In this document: positions 61,330-64,000 of the stretch, piece by piece
How positions within the stretch are numbered: the stretch's first letter is position 1
Layout: every line of letters begins with the position of its first letter
Origin: Pomphorhynchus laevis
Taxonomy: Eukaryota > Acanthocephala > Palaeacanthocephala > Echinorhynchida > Pomphorhynchidae
DNA: 64,000 bases
Direction: 5' to 3'
NCBI GenBank assembly: GCA_012934845.2
Contig: WNNJ02001269.1
Span: forward strand, 103,922 to 167,921
Notes under the pieces: model-generated
Database searches by the model: none
What the model saw: only the letters and a program-made list of their open reading frames with translations
Told to the model about the DNA's origin: nothing
Program-made: the position numbers and the translations under genes

Positions 61330-62790
61330 ATTTTTAAGTATAATTATTCTAAAAATCCAATAGTTGAAATATGGCGCCAAAATTTAATAATTTAAAATTA
61401 CAAAAAAAAACTAATTGTTTCTCCTCTATTCTTCTTTATTTATGCTTATCCATATTCGGGGTCGCATGTCATAATGAGGCTTTTCCAATGCAATCGATCC
61501 GCCGTTATTTCCAAGCTAATATTTCTCGATCTTATGTTCTCGTCCCCATAGTTCTACCATCTTTTCTTAGGTCATCATCTCCGTCTTACACCTTCGATCT
61601 GCGTCTCCAAACCCAGCGAGATCTCTGTGAGTCACTTCGGGGAAACGTCCTAGCCGAGTTTGCTTTTTAGTTTGGATCATCATGTTGAGGGTTTATAGCG
61701 GTATTTCTACAGTCGGATACCTTTCCTGACACCAACCCCCTCCTTGTTCAGCTGGGCTTGTGACTGCTGGGCTCCCGGTTGATTCTTATAACGATTCATC
61801 TGTAGAGGATGCTCCCTACTACTGTCTTCCAATAGACTCTTCAAATTCTTTAGGTATATATCGCAATGATGCATGAAGAATCCAGATTCAACGCCAGATT
61901 TTGTTATTTACAGTTTAACAATCTTACAATAATGCATAGTTAGATACTGTATAGTTCTTCCTCAGTAGATTGTTGTGGTGTAGTGTACCGTATAGTGACA
62001 TCGACACTATTTGATTCGTTTAATATACAAATCAGCCGTTATTAGGATGGTTCGTTGCTTCTATATTTACGACTACCATAATTTGTTTACACCTCAATTT
62101 CGTCTAATTCTATTTCCTACTTAATTTGCAGTCTTCAGACCGTATCCAGTTGGTTTTTAAACTCCATGATTTATCCTAATCAATTAGCAAGAAATTAAAT
62201 CCATCATTGCCGAACCCCAGCCCGTGCAGAAAAGAGTAGAATTGGCGGTAGACTTAGTGACAAGCCAGCCATATAACAAAACCGACGCATCAAGATTATG
62301 AAGTGCTGTCTCAATGAACGTCGCTAAAGGCGACTACAAAGGCCTCGTTCTCCTCACAAACGATATAACCAAATGGAGACAGAAAAAGCGGGTTCCGTAA
62401 CGAAGCGGGACAAACGATGAATAAAACAGAAGAATATAAGCAAGAAATTGATTTTTATGATTAAGTTTTGCTTATAAATGTCAGTCTGCTAGTATCAGCT
62501 AATTTTATCTTCATCATTTTTTAAGATAAATGTTAATTAATGTTATCTTTATTGAAATAAAAATATAACTTAAATTATAATTTGGAAAGATGGGTTAACA
62601 AAGACTATATTTCACTAGTTGCTACACGCATTATCAAAAAAAGTACGTGGAATTTGTTCACTTTTTAAAGATTAAAACGTATCAAGATCAGTTATTAACT
62701 GATAATTTGGCATCATAAAGGTTGTCACAAAAATATTAAGAATGAAAATATCTGTTGTAATTTGTCACATATTATGCATAAGATATAAAG
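61330..62790. other. Unassigned region with two more GC-rich patches
   Basis: Patches at about 61430-61800 and 62180-62410 are less AT-rich than their surroundings, but no frame in them resembles a known protein. The channel promoter should lie just above 61320, but no core motif can be supported. Confidence 0.4.
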
Positions 62791-62808
62791 TATTTGCTAG
62801 ATATCGTC

Positions 62809-62982
62809 ATGGAACAAATTTTACCTATATTTGCACATACTTTGCCAAGTCGCTATAATAAAATAGAGAAATTGGAATTAATTTTGCACTATATCAGTTT
62901 GAACAATGACCAACGATCTTTGTTGGATTCTTCCGTGTCTAAAAACTATAAAATTCATGACATAGACGGAAATACTATCTAA
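62809..62982 (+). CDS. Small orphan ORF, 57 codons
   Basis: ATG at 62809, product starting MEQILPIFAHTLPSRYNKIE and ending DIDGNTI. No family recognised and no clear splice sites. It could be part of a gene continuing to the right or a chance frame. Confidence 0.25.
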   Translation: MEQILPIFAHTLPSRYNKIEKLELILHYISLNNDQRSLLDSSVSKNYKIHDIDGNTI

Positions 62983-63125
62983 AGAGCTTGTAACTGAATA
63001 AATATTAGTACAATTTTTTAAGTATTTTATCTAATTTGGATCCCATCTTAAATGATTGTGGCTTTAATGGCTTGTGTAATTAAAAAAACGATTACAATAA
63101 CAACCTTTTCGGAGAAGAGTGCTCG

Positions 63126-63515
63126 ATGCAGCCGTCTGGTCTACAAATGATAGATGTAGGTGATATTTGCCAAACTATCGAGAAACACGATTTTGTTGAA
63201 ACATGGATTCATTCAATAGACTGCCAGACTAAATATCCTCCAAAAAATACGGACAATGGTATAAATATGCTGTCTTATTTTTGCGAAGACGTTGAATTAG
63301 CAGCAAATAAAGATACTGTTGATAATTTTGAAAAGCTTTTATTGTGTACCGATGACTACTGTAGCAAGTATTCTTCGATATCCCATATTTCGAATTCAAC
63401 AGAAAGCTGTCAAAACTTGGATGATGCATTTGATATTTTGTTTGCTGAAGGTTCTATAAATGACGATAAAATGTGGTCCAACATTGATTACATGAGCGAA
63501 GATTGTCCGCAGTAA
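63126..63515 (+). CDS. Acidic orphan ORF, 129 codons
   Basis: ATG at 63126 (MQPSGLQMIDVGDICQTIEK) with stop at 63515. The frame is open a further 13 codons upstream of the ATG. The product is acidic and rich in Ser, Asn and Cys (DYCSKYSSISHISNSTESCQ, DAFDILFAEGSINDDKMW). No domain recognised. Its length in a 70-percent-plus AT context makes it more than a chance frame. It could be an internal or terminal exon of a gene extending right of the window. Confidence 0.4.
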   Translation: MQPSGLQMIDVGDICQTIEKHDFVETWIHSIDCQTKYPPKNTDNGINMLSYFCEDVELAANKDTVDNFEKLLLCTDDYCSKYSSISHISNSTESCQNLDDAFDILFAEGSINDDKMWSNIDYMSEDCPQ

Positions 63516-63839
63516 TTAAATCATGTACGTGTTAAAATAGTTTAAAAAAATCACCGGTTCTAACCAATTTGTTTTACTTAATAATACTCAGGTATTATCT
63601 CGTACTTTAGTGCTCAAAAATATAACTTATATGGAGTACTACGAAATTCTAGCTTAATATATCTCTGAAATGAATAAAGAAAACATAAAAATCGTATTGA
63701 TTTTGGTAAAGTTTTTTTCTTTGTATTTTTTCAGATGTGATTTTGCTTTTTCCTACCTTATTAGTTAACTATTACTTGATTTATAGCTTCTGTTATGAAA
63801 CCATAACACAGATTTCCGGCTACAACATTATTTTTCAAA

Positions 63840-64000
63840 TCACAAAATATATATCGTGCTACAATATCGTAATAAATATATAAATAAATAATATAAATTA
63901 TATATAATATATAACATATATCAATATATATATCGTGCTACATAATATAATATCGTAATATATATAATATTACAATATAATATTATATATTACAATATTA
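63840..64000. repeat. AT microsatellite-like DNA at window edge
   Basis: TATATAATA-type runs with two copies of a TATATATCGTGCTACA(A/T)AAT-like unit. Confidence 0.7.

Noticed and set aside
61371-61670. 99-codon ORF opposite the channel start
   Set aside because: Begins 50 bp from the channel ATG on the other strand, resembles no family, and shows only a chance hydrophobic stretch.

Overview
This is a strongly AT-rich eukaryotic (metazoan) window. It carries spliced genes with GT-AG introns and a dense load of retroelements: LINEs of at least three groups, Penelope-like elements (PLEs) and one Ty3/Gypsy element. Nothing bacterial is visible. The gene structure and element set fit an invertebrate, perhaps parasitic because SMC1 is quite divergent, but the sequence alone does not fix the phylum.

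Left and centre (about 2.6-45.25 kb, + strand): the 3' two thirds of one cohesin gene, SMC1. I place 18 exons from the coiled coil before the hinge, through the hinge, the returning coiled coil and the C-terminal ATPase lobe (LSGGEKT signature, Walker [13 protein letters not shown]), to the stop at 45249. Phases join without a break and give about 810 residues. The 5' exons lie left of the window. About 2.4 kb of exon is spread over 42.6 kb. The introns hold an RTE-type LINE (1-1722), CR1/L2-like LINE tails, R2-like LINE relics with a restriction-like endonuclease (3.6-5.8, 11.0-11.4, 27.4-29.1 kb), a decayed unidentified ORF (11.45-12.94 kb), PLE relics (7.9-10.6, 17.8-19.3, 22.0-22.9, 41.3-42.0 kb), a 1.5-kb minisatellite (38.4-39.9 kb), and a long inverted repeat (14.3-17.8 kb against 32.9-35.1 kb) whose arms are built of 922-bp tandem units.

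Middle right (45.3-51.3 kb, - strand): Penelope-like copies interrupted by a 4.26-kb Gypsy element with about 180-bp LTRs. The Gypsy element is flanked on both sides by the same 135 bp of PLE sequence.

Right (51.7-61.3 kb, - strand): a probable one-domain voltage-gated cation channel. S3-S6 and a long C-terminal tail lie at 51.7-53.0 kb and a likely S1-S2 exon at 60.97-61.32 kb. Between them sits a cluster: a PLE reverse transcriptase relic (+), an OTU-family cysteine protease frame directly downstream of an R2-like LINE (-), and two RTE-type LINE copies (-). The last 2.7 kb holds two small orphan ORFs and AT-rich DNA.
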